From the NCBI RefSeq assembly GCF_004011695.2, contig NC_082415.1:868001-932000 (forward strand): a DNA stretch of 64,000 nucleotides, read 5' to 3'. A program made the translations under genes and the position numbers. Below the pieces are notes generated by a model. That model did no database searches, was not told the origin of the DNA, and was given only the letters and a program-made list of their open reading frames with translations. Positions 21,203 through 32,545 of this stretch are shown here, piece by piece. The DNA is from Ascochyta rabiei. Lineage: Eukaryota > Ascomycota > Dothideomycetes > Pleosporales > Didymellaceae. Positions within the stretch are counted from its first letter, which is position 1, and every line of letters starts with the position of its first letter.

Positions 21203-24200
21203 ACTCGCACTTTTGGCTGTTCGGTCCTAATATTCTTCGCATTCCTTTGATACTCAATACCATTTCATGACCCCATGTAGTGACTACGGCGCGGTTAGCA
21301 TAGACGGACCGCATACATACACACTCCTTTCACAAGGCTTCGATTCTTGGGGACATGGTCTGGCCATGCAATATTTTCAGTTCTCGACGGGGAAATTCAA
21401 AGGTGGTGGTGTAACAGTCATGAAAACTAATGGCTGGCATCAAGGCTTGCAGGTTGATGCCAAAGAGAATGGCGATAGTAATGTCTTTATATGTAGTCTA
21501 AACAGTAATGCTATCTGTTTCGTGCTAGTTTCTGCGGTGCCGTAGTGCACCTCCGCCAGTGACTAACCCATACGCACTGTGCCGCTTAACTACTGTTCCG
21601 AGCCACCCTAGCCCCCTCTCACTATCGCACATATCTCCTAAAACGCTGTGGTGTCGGTATACCTCGCGTCTTTGCAAAGTGAGAAACCAGCGACGTCGTG
21701 TTTGAGCTTGGTCGTCCAGGAGTTGTGTTTTGGTAGGCACTTAAACAGTGCCATCAACACGACGGCTACAAAGGTTGCTGAGACCGTCACAACCTTGGGA
21801 ACCCCGATGAAACCCCACACACCTTGAATTATGTAGAGAACACAGGACGGAAACACTTTATCAGAGATTACAGCTTGGGACAAGTATTTGGTGACGGTGG
21901 AGGAGCTGTCTAGTGACTGGGCCCTCCTCTACATGTATTGAACGCTCTTGCCTCAAGCTCCTCCGCTCTAGATAGAGCCACGGTTGTATTATTAACGAGA
22001 TCCCTAACAAGTGGGACAGTTCTATACGATGCTTTCTAGACAGCGCTGCACCTTACCTGCTTTTACACAGAGTTAGATGTCGTGGATGTAGTCTTTCTTG
22101 AGCAGTACGTAGTTACTCGGTATTTCATTTGCTGTTGTCCAGGGTCTGAATCTGAAGAAGCGTTCCACGTTCGCCTACAGGGCAAGTAGTGGCTTGTCGA
22201 ACCTCTAAGAACTCGGATTGATGTGTTTCGGCTTGCCTACTTGGGCGTTGAAAGAAGTCACTGCCTTGAGACCATTTGTAAAGCCGAGGTACGCATGATA
22301 CCAAACCATGATGGATGCCTTTTAGTGTGATGTTTCTAGCTGGTTCAACCAAAGGTTAAGACTCTGGGTTGTGTAGAGGCGGTTCTTCCAGTCGAATGAG
22401 CTCTGAAAAGACGGGTGGGATGTTGCTGAGCGCTGACACGGTGGTAGACATTGCACGTAGGCGGAAGAACAACAGTCTAAAGATGCCTGGAGGTGGAGGA
22501 AAATAAAGAAGACATTCGTAGTAAGCTGAATAAGGCTGAGCAGTAGAGCGACTTCTCTCACCCAGGCTTGGCAGCGCCGTTCGTAGGCGCCTGGAGGTTT
22601 TCTTTCCTCGGGCGAAAATTTGACGATTCAGCTCAATCTTCCGATCCTAGAGGTGAACTCCGCAGTACGTTATACTTCGATCAAAGCTCGAGATGGATCA
22701 TAAAGCAAGTAGCGTTGCTGGGTCTACAACAAAAATACCTTGGTCGTGAGACCACTGCTTGCGGAAGAGCGTACAGGATTACAAGATTGACATTGTTGAA
22801 TTTGAAAGGTATACAAGCTTCAGAGCAAGAACGATTCGACATGGAGAGAAACACAAGCGAAACATTCGCCAGTCGTTCGTGGAAACGATGTTGCGAGGTG
22901 CAACCCCGTTGATGTGCCAAAGGGGTGTAAAGACACGTAAGACTATCGTAGTTCCTAGATGCTAAGAGATGTAGTCTATGGTGACATTCATTCAACCGGG
23001 GCCTATCTCCAGGAACTAGCAGCAGTCAGCTGAAGGACTGCTGGGGGGTTAAAAGATTCTTTGTGATTGCTTGTATCAACGCTGACGGAAGATTGTTGTA
23101 GTGTGTGGAGCTATTGCAAACCTTAAGACCCAAGCAACGACAAAGAAGTTAAGAAAGAGCTAGATGTAGGCTTCTTCATCACCAAGCTGGACACCTAGGA
23201 ATTCGGAAGGACAAATTCGTGACTAATATGACCGTCGTTGCCAATGACAGCAGCTGTGAAAAGCGAGAGAGTATACTCTATTGAAGGAATCCGGAATTGG
23301 TAGTACCGAGCAAACCCGTTATAGCCGCCATGGCGGATCTTTTAGCCCGCCCTAGAGCGCGGCTGCCATAGTGATCACTTTAGACGCCTACTCTAAACGA
23401 ACAAGAACAGTAATTTCTATACTGGAAGGCTTCGCACAGAGAAATGCTTATGTGGGTGCGATGTGTCTGTAGGACTGACTTTGGTTTGTGGAACTGCATT
23501 AGCTACATCCGCTCTGCTCTTCCAGTACACTCACCCTAATAAAAGGGTCTCGATCTGCATTACCCGGTCTTTATCAACATGCACGTTCGTGGGAAGACAC
23601 TTGTCAAACGAGAATCCAGATCGCCAACGGCCATTCTGCGAAATTGAAATGAAGGACGGGGATCATGTGGGGGAGCAGCCGCAAGGTTAACGATGCTTGT
23701 CACAGGTTTAGGCGAGCCGTGATCTGTACACATCCAATAGACGAGATGTGCGCTGGGACAGGTGAAACGCAGAGCGGTTGCTCCCTTGGCAAGTGTGACC
23801 AGCTGCTTCAGCGCGACTCTGAGTTCGACGGTCTGCGCTTGTGGATGGCTAGGCTGAGATGTGAGGGCGAGACGTCATTTCATAAGCGTCCTGTTAAGAT
23901 GAGCCACACCTGGGTGCGATAGATGCCGTGATTAAGGGCACGATGGCAAACGCCTGAAATGAGGTTAATGGGAAAGAATGGCCTGGATGCAGGGCGTCTT
24001 CAAAGCAATGTGCTCCAAGTTAGGGGGGTGACCGAATCACTCGGGCAAGTCGCTCGTGGATGCAGCTTTCCGACACCTTGCAGCTGCATCTCGACCCAAG
24101 GCAGCCGTCCAGCAAGCCTGGCACAGGACAAGAAGGGCGATGTCCTCAGGCTGCTTCAAGGCCAGGTCCTCGTATCCTGCGGCATTAGTCAATGAGGAGA

Positions 24201-25474
24201 ATCGCTTGCGCGCCTTGCTGCTGCGACCCATATTCACGGACGACTTTGAACACAGCTGTCTGCGCAGTCGCGCCCCTGCATATATGTGGGAGAACGTACT
24301 GCAGTCGTCCGGGCTTCGGAACGGACATGTGTCATTTACGTATCCAAGGGTGGCAATTCTAACCTCGACATGTCAGCATTGTGGAGTCTCAGGTACCGGG
24401 TAAGACAGATGGGGACTGTACGACCGATACGTTGATGCGCACTGAGACCAAGCTGGTAGGTCTTTTGGGCTCTGATGCGATCAGCAACTCGAAGGATGAC
24501 GGTGTGGAGACAAGGTTGACTCGGTAGGGGTTGTCAACGCACGTGGGAAACATTTAAGCGAATCATTCAATCGATAAGGTGCCGGCGGCACGGCTTTTGA
24601 AGGACGACGGAAGGACGTCCTCTCCGCAGCCACAACCGGAAGATCACAAAGGGCAGCGATGTTCAGGGACAACATCAAATTTGCTGGTGATCAAACAGAC
24701 CCTCGTGTCCACTCTCTGATTGTTCAGCAGATATGCGAATACGCGCAAAGACAATTCCCCACTGTCGGCTTTCCTGGCAGAGAAGCGCCGCGCTAGTCCC
24801 TACGGAGAATCGTGTGAAACACTGCGCGTTGATGTTTCTTCGGTGCTTGGCTGGCGAGAGTCTTGACCAGACCAACGCTCTCGGGCAAGACCACCTCGAG
24901 CCGCCACGGTGAAACATCGGTGACCTGCAGGAAAATGCACACACTAAACGGCATTGGCTAAAATCTGCCAGGGGAAAGCATTCCCGCGGCAAGTTTACGG
25001 CATGCGGGTCGCACAACGGCCTCCAGGCGTGAATCTCATCCTACCGGAGCGGAAGCGCAGCTGAGTCCACCGGGCGCCTTGGTAAAACCATCGAGGGTCA
25101 TTTGAGAGCGGGTTAAAAAGCCAGATGCCGCCTCTTGTGGAAGAAGCATCACTCTCAGTGACACATCAACTCCCGTGACAAGCAAGCCTTCGTCGACATT
25201 CCTTCTACATTCACTCCTTTTGGATCGAAAGCGCTGGACCGTCTTTCTTCTTTTTATCCCTTTCCAATTCGAGCGCCCTTGTTGCTGCTTCAGGACCATC
25301 CTAGGCTTCACGAACAGTGTTCACGTTTTTGAACAGTGTCAACTGACAAGACCCCGTCATCATCACTACACAACGTTGTCCGACTTGTGCTCTACTTAAC
25401 CCCCTCCCTCAGCCCTTCATTTGATATCCACAGAACGCTCTACGGCTTCACTCCTTTGAAACGACATACCCACG
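21203..25474. other. 4.3-kb region without a supportable gene
   Basis: Many short frames on both strands but no signal peptide plus domain, no family motif and no convincing spliced gene. A 12-bp palindrome CCGCCATGGCGG lies at 23325-23336. The last few hundred bases are CT-rich and form the promoter and 5' UTR of the LPMO gene. A lineage-specific gene or a non-coding RNA could be missed here. Confidence 0.5.
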
Positions 25475-26797
25475 ATGTACTCAAACGCTATCTCTTTGCT
25501 CGCCCTGGCTGGCGCAGCACAAGCACACATGTCGCTCTGGTACCCTGGACCGCTGGGTGGTGTCAAGGAGGCCAACAAAGCTTCCACCGACTCAAGCGTC
25601 GACCCGGAACTCAACTTCCCTCTCGGTTGCTGTGATAGCGAAGGTCAACCCACTGCTCCTAGCCCCGGCGTATGTCGCGGCCATCTTGACCTCTTCGATA
25701 CCGAGGATGCTCAAGTCACCTGGCAGCCTGGCCAGGATGCCTACTTCCAGCTTTCTGACCACACCTATACTGCTGATGCTCCTGGTGGAACTCACTACGG
25801 TGGCTCCTGCCAGGTCGGCTTCTCGACTGACCGCGGAGAAACCTGGAAGGTCGCGGCCTCCTACAACGGCAACTGCCCTCTTCGTGGTAAGGATGGCTCC
25901 CCTGAGGTGCAGACATTCGATTTCAAAGTCCCCACTGGTATGCCTGAGGGCAAGGCCCTATTCGCATGGATTTGGTTGAATCGCGAACACGAATCGTTCA
26001 TGAATTGTGCCGCTGTACAGATTGGCGAAGGCTCTGGCAACACAACTCCTACCAACCCTGCGAAGCCGTCCGTCTCAGCGACTAAGCCCAATTCTCCTTC
26101 CAGCTCAGCATACCAGCCCACTCAGCCGGATGAAAACGATCAGTACTCGGCAGCACCACCTGTGCCAACCTCAACTCGTGCCGCTGGCTATCCTTCCTAC
26201 CCTACTGCCTCTGCTTCACCAACCCAGCCTGGTGATGAGGAGTCTACCGAAGAGCCATCCTACGATGCCCCATCCGAAGACAGTTCTGAAGAGACCGATG
26301 ACTCCGAGGACTCAGATGATTCTTCTGACGAAGAGGATTCTAACAATGACAATGAGGAGTCTGACAACGAAGAGACCGAAGACAAGTGGTCCGGGCGCCC
26401 TGGCCGCTGGAACTCGCACCGCCACCAGACTGTCAAGTACAAGATGATCGACGAGCACAAGTGCAAGATCACTTTGAGGTCTGACCGCGCCGATGCTTCC
26501 TGCGTCTGCAAGGCTTCCAGCGGTTGCTCACCTCAGAAGCGAGGCCTCACAGAACGCAAGGCTCTTCGCATGGCCCGCCGCGATGCCATCAAAAAGCGTG
26601 CCGATGCTTGCGCCTGGAACTCTGCCCCTTCAATGGTCGTCTCGTATTACACCGTCGATGCCGCATGTGCAGCTAACGCCAAGATGAACGTCCCTGACTC
26701 TGACACATTTGAAATCGGCTGGAACGAGCCCTGTGGTGTCGTCGAGGGCGACGGCGAGTACCCCATCAAAGACATGGACTGCAACATGTTCAGCTAG
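25475..26797 (+). CDS. Secreted AA11-like lytic polysaccharide monooxygenase with C-terminal Cys domain
   Basis: Intronless, 440 residues. Signal peptide of 17 residues (MYSNAISLLALAGAAQA), then His18 as mature residue 1. A second histidine in GGTHYGGSCQVGF (His107) completes the expected copper histidine brace. The block FAWIWLNREHESFMNCAAV (164-182) aligns with the C-terminal core of fungal AA11 chitin-active LPMOs; Phe175 sits where AA11 has an axial Tyr. After the catalytic domain (to about residue 185) there is a Pro/Ser/Thr linker, a strongly acidic Asp/Glu/Ser run (about 255-310), and a Cys-containing domain (about 325-440) after possible Kex2 sites (KKR). The C-terminal domain is not one I recognise. 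The likely role is oxidative attack on chitin or a related polysaccharide outside the cell. The substrate is inferred from the family only. Confidence 0.8.
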   Translation: MYSNAISLLALAGAAQAHMSLWYPGPLGGVKEANKASTDSSVDPELNFPLGCCDSEGQPTAPSPGVCRGHLDLFDTEDAQVTWQPGQDAYFQLSDHTYTADAPGGTHYGGSCQVGFSTDRGETWKVAASYNGNCPLRGKDGSPEVQTFDFKVPTGMPEGKALFAWIWLNREHESFMNCAAVQIGEGSGNTTPTNPAKPSVSATKPNSPSSSAYQPTQPDENDQYSAAPPVPTSTRAAGYPSYPTASASPTQPGDEESTEEPSYDAPSEDSSEETDDSEDSDDSSDEEDSNNDNEESDNEETEDKWSGRPGRWNSHRHQTVKYKMIDEHKCKITLRSDRADASCVCKASSGCSPQKRGLTERKALRMARRDAIKKRADACAWNSAPSMVVSYYTVDAACAANAKMNVPDSDTFEIGWNEPCGVVEGDGEYPIKDMDCNMFS

Positions 26798-27361
26798 ATG
26801 CTGACGTGGAACGATGCTTTATGCCACATACCCCTTCTATTCTTCCAACTTACTCGTTCACACATTCTGGGCTTTGGTCCCTTTCATTTCTTTTACGAGG
26901 TCAGGTGGTCGCACAATCGCACCCAAGCACCGGTCACTTTTTTGCATTTGTCACACTTCGAATGGGTGGTGACACGACCTGCAGGTGCGCTTGCCCTGCA
27001 GCTCGATATTTTTTCGCTTGACGCAGGGGAGAAAGGCTTGTGTTTCCTTTGGGGTGCATTACTGTATACGTTGATCATGTCTCTCATTATCTTACGGGTG
27101 GTTGGGCATGGCTGTGAGGGAAAACTTGTTTTACAATCATACCGGCAAAGCAACATTGCTATGACACAATCCAAACTTACATCACTACCATCCTGTTCTC
27201 ACGGTCTCTTGTGCAACGATTTCGTCACAATCCATACTTACGCAACGTATCTTCTTGAAATTCTCCATTTACTAACATAGCCAGGACTCAAGGTGGTATA
27301 ATTTACCAAGTATGCACATTTGCAAGATCCTTACGTTGTGAGATGCACATCCTTTAAAGGA
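26798..27361. other. Intergenic region, 3' UTRs of convergent genes
   Basis: Lies between two converging genes (LPMO plus strand, con-10 minus strand). A 160-codon frame starting at 26798 has no family signature and overlaps what is probably the LPMO 3' UTR. Confidence 0.5.
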
Positions 27362-27632
27362 CTATCCGCCCTTGCAACCGGCCTCCTTTGCCTTCCCAGA
27401 GCCCGGCTCGAAGCTACCGGACGAAACCTTTACTCCCTGAGATGCGAGATTGCGTTGCTTGTCGGCGTCCATCGATGCAAAGCCGCCATTGTGAGATGCC
27501 TGGCCACCCTTGGAGGCAGTGTTCTGGACCCTTTCCTGTCGTCAGTGCCGATTTGGGAACACGTATCCTTTGTTCGACATACTCCTCCTTGGGACGGTTG
27601 GCAAAGTTACCAGGGTTTTCGTTGCCGGCCAT
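27362..27632 (-). CDS. con-10: Con-10-like conidiation/stress KGG-repeat protein
   Basis: Two exons on the minus strand, 27583-27632 and 27362-27530, joined over a 52-nt intron (GTATGT donor, CACTGAC branch region, AAAG acceptor), giving 72 residues. The product starts MAGNENPGNFANRPKEEV and continues TASKGGQASHNGGFASMD, the signature of Neurospora Con-10 and its relatives, which carry repeated KGG motifs and accumulate in conidia or under stress. The second KGG repeat is altered here (ASQGVKVSSG instead of the usual ASKGGKASSG) and a Cys replaces the usual Arg in the last repeat (EAGCKGG), after which the protein stops. Either a diverged or slightly degraded copy; the intact start, splice sites and frame argue for a working gene. 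Confidence 0.88.
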
Positions 27633-28332
27633 TGTTTGTTGTTGGGATGATGTTACGAGTTGGAGAGTGCGAGAATTGTAGTTGAAGGGTGAAGATATAA
27701 GATATCGGATGCTGTGATGATACTTTTGAAGCGTGGACTATGTTACCATATATATGCCATCGAAGCTTCTGCGAAAGGGCTCTCGTTTTCACAACGAGTT
27801 CATACGGTATGGCAACATCAGTATCAACGGACTGCTTACTCTCAGGCATCTAGTTACCGCCCTGCATCATCACAAGCTCACTTCGGATCCGCTTCCCCCA
27901 CATCGGCGCTGTCGCAGAGCGAGCCGATGCAGGTCGCTTTGTTGACATGACGTTTAACGGATCGCACCTACGAATCTCATTCTATTACGCATCGGGAGCT
28001 AAACCAAGGTGGAGGGGGCTTGGAGTATTAGGAAAGTGATACGCGTGTACTGATGTAGGAAGGTGGGTATTGGCGTCATGGGAAATTCAAAGGATAGTCC
28101 TGATATCGCCGTTTGATGGATGACACGAGACGAAGCAAGGACGCGACGAGATATTCACAGACTGCATGATTACGACATTCCGTTCGACTGGCATCATTGC
28201 CGGACAGACCTGTTCACAGTCGTGCCTACGTGATAGCTCTAAGTCAACATGCGCACTTTCATGAGACACGTACAATCTATCGTCATGTTTTCTCAATTCG
28301 AATTTGCTCCCAGATCTAGGCTATCTAATCTG
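27633..28332. other. Intergenic region, con-10 promoter side
   Basis: Contains the minus-strand promoter of the con-10-like gene (TATATATGC-like sequence near 27750) and the 3' region of the next gene. No further gene seen. Confidence 0.5.
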
Positions 28333-28905
28333 TTAGCATGCCAGCCGTACTTGCTCATCCGCTGTCTTTCGATCCACCTCGACGCAACAAATACGCTCCC
28401 CAAATTCGCCAATGACAACGCTACGTCCACCCTTCTTCTTACCAGTATAGCGAATCAGTGACCCTTCCTGCGGTAGTCCATCTTTTCCTTTCCAATAAGG
28501 GCTGCAGGGGTCGTATTCAAGCACCCAGTGATCTGCAGTCAAGCAGAACCGCCCTCCATGTAGACAGAAGCAGCGGATGTCCTCCGGGATCTTGTCAGCT
28601 TCTATATGAAAGCAGGTACTTTCCTTTAGCGTGTGGAGCTCGTCAGCTCGGAATGTTGGGAAGAAATCCATTGAAACTGGTGCTACGAGTGCTGTCAACG
28701 TGAACATCTCAGCGGTTTCCTTCTTTTTTGTAACGAATTTAGAGTTAACGTTCTTCATTCGTGAACATAGATATTGGGTGCCGTGAAGATGCATCGCTGG
28801 AGTACGTGTACTAGGTGGGCTGTAGGATGTTTGGGCTTCTACGGAAGGATTGACACGAAGTTTTTGATGAGCTATGGTAGAATTCATTATGTCGTAGTAG
28901 TGCAT
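28333..28905 (-). CDS. Small uncharacterised protein, paralog of its upstream neighbour
   Basis: 190 residues from the ATG at 28905; the frame is open a little further but lacks an ATG. No signal peptide or known domain. The C-terminal half contains PEDIRCFCLHGGRFC, then VLEYDPCSPYW and ends in GEFGERICCVEV. This spacing is shared with the neighbouring minus-strand gene (29164-29643): P-x-[DE]-[IL]-R-C, a VLE block, a Lys/Gly-rich stretch and G-x-x-G-x-R-x-x-C-x-E. The two look like old tandem duplicates. I do not recognise the family. An upstream exon cannot be excluded. Confidence 0.6.
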   Translation of the reverse strand: MHYYDIMNSTIAHQKLRVNPSVEAQTSYSPPSTRTPAMHLHGTQYLCSRMKNVNSKFVTKKKETAEMFTLTALVAPVSMDFFPTFRADELHTLKESTCFHIEADKIPEDIRCFCLHGGRFCLTADHWVLEYDPCSPYWKGKDGLPQEGSLIRYTGKKKGGRSVVIGEFGERICCVEVDRKTADEQVRLAC

Positions 28906-29163
28906 GTCGCGCTGTGTGGTTGTGAACAATGTGACCAAAATCGATATTTGTGTGTCCCGTCTTTTGTGCTATCAGCAAAGGAAACAATGAAACTAGCATA
29001 CCTAAAACTACTGGACTCCTTCGGATGAACCGAAACATCAACAGCGATTGTAACCTCAGACGGTTAGCACACATTTACCTCTAGTTTGAAATAGGTTATC
29101 GAGCAAGCAAGCTGGAACAGTCTTACTTTCGAGGAAACACACCCACTTAATCAACTGCAAATT
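28906..29163. other. Short intergenic spacer
   Basis: 258 bp between the two tandem paralogs, both on the minus strand. It should contain the promoter of the gene at 28333-28905. No gene seen. Confidence 0.4.
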
Positions 29164-29643
29164 TCAGCGCTCGATGCACACCATCCTAGCACCTTTTTTG
29201 CCAAAGCAAGCTACTCCGTTCTTGTCCTTGAAGACATGACCACAATACACATGACCCTCGCAATTCTTCGCCTCACAGCTCCACCTCCTCACGCGCCCGC
29301 CTTTCTCGAGCACATAGCACCCCTGAGTACACTCGTGCCTCCTGTCCAGATGTTCACATCGTAACTCTCTCGGAAATCCCATGCTCGTGATTTCAACAGT
29401 CTTCGTAGCCATGTCGCGGAGGTGGCGCAGCTCGAAGCAGTCATAGTTGGGGTTTGCGGGATTGTAGTCAGATGGACGTATGGTGTACGAGGGACCAACG
29501 TTGAAACTCTTTGAAGGACCTGGCCGCCCGAAAATGGCCGGTACCCAGCGATGTGGTGGTCGTGGTGGACAGAATACTGTCAGTGTATAGCGCGTGGTAT
29601 GTGGCTCTGTCTCACCGAGTGGGTCAAAGTAGGGTGTCATCAT
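29164..29643 (-). CDS. Small cysteine-containing protein, tandem paralog
   Basis: 159 residues, single exon, starting at a double ATG (29643). It contains about nine Cys, most in the C-terminal half: LRCEHLDRRHECTQGC, a VLEKGG block, SCEAKNCEGHVYCGHVF and the ending GKKGARMVCIER. There is no signal peptide, so it is probably intracellular; Cys/His spacing might bind metal but does not match a zinc-finger class I know. See the neighbouring gene at 28333-28905 for the shared pattern. Confidence 0.6.
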   Translation of the reverse strand: MMTPYFDPLGETEPHTTRYTLTVFCPPRPPHRWVPAIFGRPGPSKSFNVGPSYTIRPSDYNPANPNYDCFELRHLRDMATKTVEITSMGFPRELRCEHLDRRHECTQGCYVLEKGGRVRRWSCEAKNCEGHVYCGHVFKDKNGVACFGKKGARMVCIER

Positions 29644-30025
29644 ATTTGCAACGTGGTAGGTGCTATAGAGGTGGTTGTATCGGAACGTATCAATCGTCTC
29701 GTTGTATGTCTGTTTCTGAAAAGGTTGGAATATTGAACGCAGATTCGAGGCGGGCGGATGATTTTGTAGGCAAAGGCGATGGCACGCTCGGCTTACTGCT
29801 CCTGCATTGTGAAAGTGAGACTAGTGGCGCAGCCATCACAAACAAAAGACAAAGGCATGGACAGCTGTACATGTAGTGAAATCAAACGATCGTTACTCTG
29901 GAACCAGCGAGCAAACAAACGATCAATGATAGTAGATCCCATAATGTCCATGTCTTGTTCGATGCTGATGATGAAAGAATATCGTCTGGGAAGTAAATTT
30001 TGTACACAAAACCCATTCGTTGAAT

Positions 30026-30838
30026 TTAAACCTTGATATAAGTAAAGTCATGTTGGACAAAAAGTATCACGGCAGTTCCCAAACCAGCCAAAACGGGCGC
30101 CATATACGGCTTCGGCGCAGCTGCACCAGTAGCCTGAGCAGTTCCAGAGCTTCTAGCAGTAGAGTTCACTAATGATATTGTCGAATGTGCGCCACTCTCA
30201 ATGGGGGTCACGGCCGCCGAGGCACTGAGCTTCTCTGTTCCAGCTGTGATGATGAGCTTGTAGTTGTTGATAAAGTACTGCTCATCGCCACTCATCGTTG
30301 TGGTAGTTTGTGGTAACACGCTGGGACCGACGTATTTGGTGCAACCGTTAGTCACAGTCTCCGCGATAGTTCTGGTTACCGGCAGTCCATCGCTAATGCT
30401 GGACCGAAGAGTGTCAGTCACTACATATGTGCTCGTGGAGCTATCCCCGAGGGTGGTACAAGAAAAACTGTCGAGGCTGCTGTCCAATACTGAATTCCGC
30501 GTAGTCATGGTGCAAGTTGGAGCCGCTTTTCCGTTCTCCCGCGAACACGCAAGATCCACAGTGACCGAGAAGTCACTGCCAGGGTCGGTGGCAGTTGCCT
30601 GATAAGCCATGTAGGTGGTACCGCCGACCGTCACATAACCGGGCCCGGTGCCATAGTATTCAGTCAAGATGGCATCTCCGTCGAAGCCCACCGAGAGGGT
30701 GGTGCGATCGCCCAGCTGCGTGACCACCGATCCGACAAAACTCTGATTCGCGTTCGCAGCCCCGGGCAGCCATATGGAAGTAGTTAGTTGAGCCGCAACT
30801 ACCGACACAAGCAGAGTGACCTGGAGGAATATGGACAT
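30026..30838 (-). CDS. Secreted Ser/Thr-rich surface protein
   Basis: 270 residues, single exon. N-terminal signal peptide (MSIFLQVTLLVSVVAAQ). The mature start TTSIWLPGAANANQSFVGSV resembles a widespread ascomycete family of small secreted or GPI-anchored proteins with a TTS-x-W-x-PG opening. A Ser/Thr/Ala-rich linker follows, then a hydrophobic segment near the C-terminus (MAPVLAGLGTAVILF). Unlike a normal GPI signal, about ten polar residues (VQHDFTYIKV) follow it, so this may be a membrane anchor, or the last few codons may come from a changed reading frame or a missed intron. Function unknown. Confidence 0.7.
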   Translation of the reverse strand: MSIFLQVTLLVSVVAAQLTTSIWLPGAANANQSFVGSVVTQLGDRTTLSVGFDGDAILTEYYGTGPGYVTVGGTTYMAYQATATDPGSDFSVTVDLACSRENGKAAPTCTMTTRNSVLDSSLDSFSCTTLGDSSTSTYVVTDTLRSSISDGLPVTRTIAETVTNGCTKYVGPSVLPQTTTTMSGDEQYFINNYKLIITAGTEKLSASAAVTPIESGAHSTISLVNSTARSSGTAQATGAAAPKPYMAPVLAGLGTAVILFVQHDFTYIKV

Positions 30839-32020
30839 GGCTCAATTCCAGGCGTCGAGTTTTGTGTCGACCTTTAGGGTTTTGAGGAAAGAACAGAATC
30901 AGCTGCCGATCAGCATAAGAAGCAGATCATCGTGATAGATCAGCAGAAGGTATAAGCCAGTTCGAACAGATTGGCAGATCATGACATTCTTATCCAGTGG
31001 CTAGGCGAAAAGCGCACAACTATCCAGCGCATCTTGCAGGCGACAGCCGCACAGGCCGCCAAAGGCTGCGAATACGGGGAAGTTGGCAGAGTCAGCAGCC
31101 AAAACAGCGTAGTATTACCCTGATTTGGACTAGAGCATTTGTAAACCGTCGTTTGTGTTTCCACTCCATGTTCTTGGTACAGGAACAACCTCTTAATTGG
31201 GTGCTGCCTCTCAAGCCCACCTGTCGGTAAGACGCAAATAGCACAGCCATGGGGGCCTGATACAAAGATACGGCTGGAAGAAGGCAACCTGAGAACCCTT
31301 GTACCAGTCTAAGGAAACAAACAAATCACTGAGAGACGAATATGACGGTGCGACATCCAATGAAAGGTGAATGAATGAAAAGCAACGATCGCGCGCAGCA
31401 TGCAACGATCAATATAGAGACTGACGAGCGTTAATCTTTAGTGTTTGTAACAGCAGAAATCTGGGAAGGAGGACTGAACGATGCAGCAAATTCGCACCGA
31501 GCCGAGAAGGCAGGATGAGATTTCAACAGCTTCGCAGAGTGCCTCCTAAGTTTGCTGTTACGCTAATGACATGACGTCAGCGTGAACATCAGCTGCAGCA
31601 CCGTGCTTCCTTCAATCGCGAACACAGAAACCTAAGTTTCCAGTGACACCGAAAGCTTGAATACAACGCTGTGAAGTTGAGTCACTTATCATCTACATGG
31701 CTGCAGCTATACGATCAGAACAGCAAGCATGCACAACGCGTAGGAGCAGAACAAATACGGTAAAATATCGATTGAAAATAAAAGATGGGTATCAAAGTAC
31801 AAAAGTCAAAACTTCGACAACTCCAGTATCACTCATGTGTCCAAACACAAGACCTCTCTTCCGGTTTCGCTGCACATCACTCTCGCGAGTCCCATGCACT
31901 ATCTCAACCTCCTTCTTCCTAGTCCTGTTTCATTTTTCCAGACTTGGGTACTTTCGTTCTTTAGCCTGAACATTCGCTTTGGCTAAGGCGATCCGCCGAT
32001 GATAGCCTCTCTTATCCTCC
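30839..32020. other. Intergenic region
   Basis: About 1.2 kb with scattered short frames and no recognisable gene. Confidence 0.5.
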
Positions 32021-32545
32021 TTAGGCGTCGTTGCGGTACAGGTGGGCGCCGCGGCGCATGCCGCTCGCAAAGTTGTAATCATCGTCGTCGTCATCGCGAG
32101 CTCGCAGGAGCTCCTTCGACCAGCCCTGGAATGGCTTCTTGAGCGCCGATATGAATCCGTGAGACTGCTGAGTGGCCTGGTGGGTCTGCTCTCCGGACAT
32201 AGTGATGGAAGAGCTACGAGAGGAAGACGGTGATGGAGTCGACATTGTTGACAGTGAGGCTGAGTGGTGATGCTTCGGGTTTCCAGTAGTGTTGCTGGTG
32301 GGCAAGATGGCTGTAACGGCTGAGCGATTGACAAAGCGTGTAGTGAGTGGTCGCCTGAGAAGCTTGTTTACCAAAAGTATGCTTGTAGCAAGCCACCTCC
32401 CAGCTTTATACTTGCACAGCAGAAAAGTCGGACAATCTGTCATCCCAACAATATTCATACCGAGCCATCGCCGAGTGACTTCAAGAACAACATGTATGCG
32501 TTGAAGGGCGCCAAGACGAAAACATCCAAAGCTTGTACAAAGCAT
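32021..32545 (-). CDS. Hypothetical small protein
   Basis: An open frame of 174 codons from the ATG at 32545. The part from the internal ATG at 32245 (74 residues) looks most gene-like: a Ser-rich start, then GFISALKKPFQGWSKELL, an Asp run and a basic end. The upstream part has no features and may be 5' UTR. I do not recognise a family; the start is uncertain. Confidence 0.35.
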   Translation of the reverse strand: MLCTSFGCFRLGALQRIHVVLEVTRRWLGMNIVGMTDCPTFLLCKYKAGRWLATSILLVNKLLRRPLTTRFVNRSAVTAILPTSNTTGNPKHHHSASLSTMSTPSPSSSRSSSITMSGEQTHQATQQSHGFISALKKPFQGWSKELLRARDDDDDDYNFASGMRRGAHLYRNDA

